Shown here piece after piece: positions 5,639 to 7,485 of a stretch of 7,485 nucleotides of DNA. Under the pieces are notes generated by a model. It saw only the letters and a program-made list of their open reading frames with translations, had not been told where the DNA came from and searched no databases. A program made the position numbers and the translations under genes. This stretch comes from an uncultured Clostridia bacterium (GTDB lineage Bacteria; Bacillota; Clostridia; Christensenellales; Borkfalkiaceae): assembly GCA_900548845.1 (NCBI GenBank), contig URMI01000046.1, forward strand, positions 1-7,485, written 5' to 3'. Within the stretch, counting starts at the first letter, position 1, and the number at the start of each line of letters is the position of its first letter.

Positions 5639-6940
5639 ATGAAACGCAAGTTTATGGCAGCTTTCAGCGTGCCGCTGTGCGCGGCGATGCTTCTGATGAG
5701 TTCGTGCGCGGGCGGGAGCACGCTGCTTCGTGCGGCGGCGGAGTCCGAAGGCTTTTCCTTCACGGAGCGGCAGGACGAGAATTTTATCGCCGTGCAGCAA
5801 GGGGCGCAAGATTTTGCGGCGCGGTTTGCCTCCGCCGCGCTTCAAGAGGCGGCAAAGGAGGGCACGGAAAACGCCGTTGTTTCGCCCGTCTCCGTCTACA
5901 TGGGGCTCTCCCTCGCGGCGGCTTCGAGCGCGGGAGAGACGAAAGAAGAGCTTTTTTCCGCCCTCGGCGTGACGGAAGAGACGCTCGGGGAGGGCATCTC
6001 CATTCTCTGGCGCTCCCTCAACCGCGCACTCGGCAAGACGGGTAAGATCGCGCTGAGCAACGGCATCTGGCTGGATGCGTCGACGCCCTTTGTCGGGGAG
6101 ACGCTCGACGTGCTCGCCGGGGACTATTACTGCAACAGCTACTCCGCCGATTTTGCAAATGACAACGAGGCTTCTAACCGCGCGCTCTCCAGATATATCA
6201 AGGACGAGACGAACGGGCTCTTCGACGCCGACCTTGCGCTTTCGCCCGAGACGGTGTTCGCCCTCGTCAATACGCTGTACTTGAAAGACACCTGGAACGA
6301 GTACGGCGACGACATCGCCCGCACCGAGGAGAGAGCGTTCACGCAAGGAAACGGCGAAGAGGTGCTGCGCCGCCTTCTGCAGGGCGATCACAACATGGGA
6401 AGAGCGTATGAAGGGGAAAATTATACTTCCTTTCATACTTCCACCATGCACGGGTTCCGCATCACCTTCCTCGTGCCGAAGGACGGCGTATCCCTTTCCG
6501 AAGTCATGACGGCGCAGAACATCGCCGAAGTCTCCTCGAAAAAAGATTGGAACGCGACCGACGAGGAGCACCGCATCCGCTACTACACGCGCTGCCTCTT
6601 CCCCGAGTTCGAAGGGGACTATGCAGGCGACGTTTCGCCTATTCTCAAAGAAGAATTCGGCGTTGAAAAGCTCTTCGACCGCAAGCAAAGCGATCTTTCC
6701 GCGCTCACGGGCATGACGAGCGGCGTTTATTGCACCGAGGCACAGCATATCGCAAAGCTCAAAGTGGATAAAAAGGGCATCGAGGGGGCGGCGGTGTTCG
6801 TGCTCCCCGGCGCGGGCGAAGCGGGGCCCGACGAGTATGAGACGGTCTATGAAGATTTCCTTGTCGACCGCGCGTTCGGGTTCGTGCTTGCCGACAGTTC
6901 CGGAACGACGCTCTTTGCGGGGGTCATCCATGAAGTCTGA
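5639..6940 (+). CDS. Serpin-family serine protease inhibitor, predicted lipoprotein
   Basis: This 433-residue protein has a signal peptide with basic start (MKRK), hydrophobic core and a lipobox-like LMSSC, giving a predicted lipidated Cys23. The mature protein should be anchored outside the membrane. The serpin fold is recognisable by NAVVSPVSVYMGLSLAAASSAG (78-99), NGIWLD (141-146), TVFALVNTLYLKDTW (205-219), SDLSALTG (351-358), the hinge KVDKKGIEGAAV (375-386) and the closing DRAFGFVLADSSGTTLFAGVI (410-430). Inhibitory serpins trap target proteases by loop cleavage and insertion. Here the hinge is near-canonical but has Ile381 at P14 and Gly383 at P12, and the reactive loop is acidic and long, so the target protease cannot be predicted. 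AAGGAGG (5624-5630) overlaps the previous stop codon and lies eight bases before the ATG. It is the third gene of the sigma operon. Confidence 0.92.
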   Translation: MKRKFMAAFSVPLCAAMLLMSSCAGGSTLLRAAAESEGFSFTERQDENFIAVQQGAQDFAARFASAALQEAAKEGTENAVVSPVSVYMGLSLAAASSAGETKEELFSALGVTEETLGEGISILWRSLNRALGKTGKIALSNGIWLDASTPFVGETLDVLAGDYYCNSYSADFANDNEASNRALSRYIKDETNGLFDADLALSPETVFALVNTLYLKDTWNEYGDDIARTEERAFTQGNGEEVLRRLLQGDHNMGRAYEGENYTSFHTSTMHGFRITFLVPKDGVSLSEVMTAQNIAEVSSKKDWNATDEEHRIRYYTRCLFPEFEGDYAGDVSPILKEEFGVEKLFDRKQSDLSALTGMTSGVYCTEAQHIAKLKVDKKGIEGAAVFVLPGAGEAGPDEYETVYEDFLVDRAFGFVLADSSGTTLFAGVIHEV

Positions 6941-7472
6941 AAAACTTGTTTTCCGCTTGTTGGCAGCGGAGGAGATCGCGCCCTCCTTCCTCGACGGTTT
7001 TGAGCGGCGGCAGGAGGTCATGCTCTGTTATCGCCGCAGCGGGAAGGGCTGGGAGGTGCGTCCCGATCCCTTTCTCGACGACTGGTCGGAAGAGGAACGC
7101 GCGGCCGTCGTGAAGGCTTTGCAGGAGACGGCAAAAAGCGGTGGTTTCGTGCAGGCGGCGTTCTTCGAAGGAAGGACGGTGGGCTTTGCGGCGGTTTGTA
7201 AGCAGCCCCTCGGGAAGAAGCGGGAGTATCTCGATCTTTCAGAGCTGCACGTCTCTCGGGAATGGCGGCGGCGGGGCGTGGGGCGCAGGCTCTTTCAGGC
7301 GGCTGCCGCGTGGGCGAAGGAACACGGCGCGGAAAAGCTGTACATTTCCGCTCATTCCGCCGTCGAAACGCAGGTGTTTTACCGCTCGTTGGGCTGCACC
7401 GACGCGGTGTGGGAAGATAAGCGCCACGTCGAAAAGGAGCCCTTTGACTGCCAGCTCGAATACTGTTTATAA
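6930..7472 (+). CDS. GNAT family N-acetyltransferase
   Basis: This 180-residue protein starts at ATG 6930, inside the end of the serpin gene (11-base overlap), with a weak G-rich ribosome site at 6919-6923, so translational coupling is likely. The acetyl-CoA binding motif A is clear: LSELHVSREWRRRGVGRRLFQAAAAWAKEHG (103-133), with the R-x-x-G-x-G signature at R113, G116 and G118. KLYISAHSAVETQVFYRSLGC (136-156) forms motif B, and the ending VEKEPFDCQLEYCL (167-180) resembles many uncharacterised clostridial GNAT enzymes that end in 'EP.D.qmEy.L'. No signal peptide is present, so it is cytoplasmic. The substrate is unknown. Its coupling to the serpin gene may be functional or simply operon packing. 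An in-frame upstream start at 6837 would only add serpin-overlapping sequence and is rejected. Confidence 0.9.
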   Translation: MKSEKLVFRLLAAEEIAPSFLDGFERRQEVMLCYRRSGKGWEVRPDPFLDDWSEEERAAVVKALQETAKSGGFVQAAFFEGRTVGFAAVCKQPLGKKREYLDLSELHVSREWRRRGVGRRLFQAAAAWAKEHGAEKLYISAHSAVETQVFYRSLGCTDAVWEDKRHVEKEPFDCQLEYCL

Positions 7473-7485
7473 GTTTTGGGGCGCG

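Noticed and set aside
5609..7021. A 470-codon open frame on the minus strand opposite the serpin gene
   Set aside because: It is antisense to a clearly recognisable serpin and the start of the GNAT gene, has no ribosome site or recognisable domain, and is the kind of shadow frame expected in GC-rich coding DNA.

Overview
The window looks like a chromosomal segment from a GC-rich member of the Firmicutes, most likely a gut-type Clostridia. The support is strong AGGAGG-type ribosome binding sites, two well-formed sigma-A type promoters, a lipoprotein-type signal peptide, and the gene families present (a LemA protein with a large membrane partner, a cytoplasmic GH13 glucosidase, a clostridial-style ECF sigma factor, a secreted bacterial serpin). 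The exact lineage cannot be read from this sequence alone. A Christensenellales-like organism is only an impression. No tRNA, rRNA, CRISPR array, transposase or phage gene was seen.

Left part (39-2867, minus strand): a two-gene operon reads leftward from a promoter at about 2890-2918. The first gene encodes a 719-residue membrane protein with two transmembrane helices, a beta-rich domain resembling DUF3137-type LemA partners, and an acidic Ala/Glu/Pro-rich tail. The second gene, lemA, begins immediately after its stop codon. The two promoters in the 219-base gap 2868-3086 drive this operon and the GH13 gene divergently.

Middle (3087-4637, plus strand): a stand-alone GH13 alpha-glucosidase-like enzyme with its own extended -10 promoter. 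It is followed by a perfect 16-bp GC-rich hairpin that separates it from the next unit.

Right part (4773-7472, plus strand): a tightly packed four-gene operon. It encodes an ECF sigma factor, a small single-pass membrane protein in the anti-sigma position, a serpin lipoprotein, and a GNAT acetyltransferase. The first pair and the last pair each overlap by 11 bases, and the serpin's ribosome binding site overlaps the preceding stop codon. The sequence just upstream of the sigma gene resembles an ECF promoter (TGAAAG, 17 bases, TGTA), which suggests autoregulation.

The most interesting idea is that this last operon is a self-contained protease-defence circuit. A membrane anti-sigma factor with a short, exposed, Pro/Glu-rich ectodomain could sense outside stress, perhaps proteolysis, and release the sigma factor. 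The sigma factor would then raise production of a surface-anchored serpin. The gene layout is seen directly; the circuit is inference.
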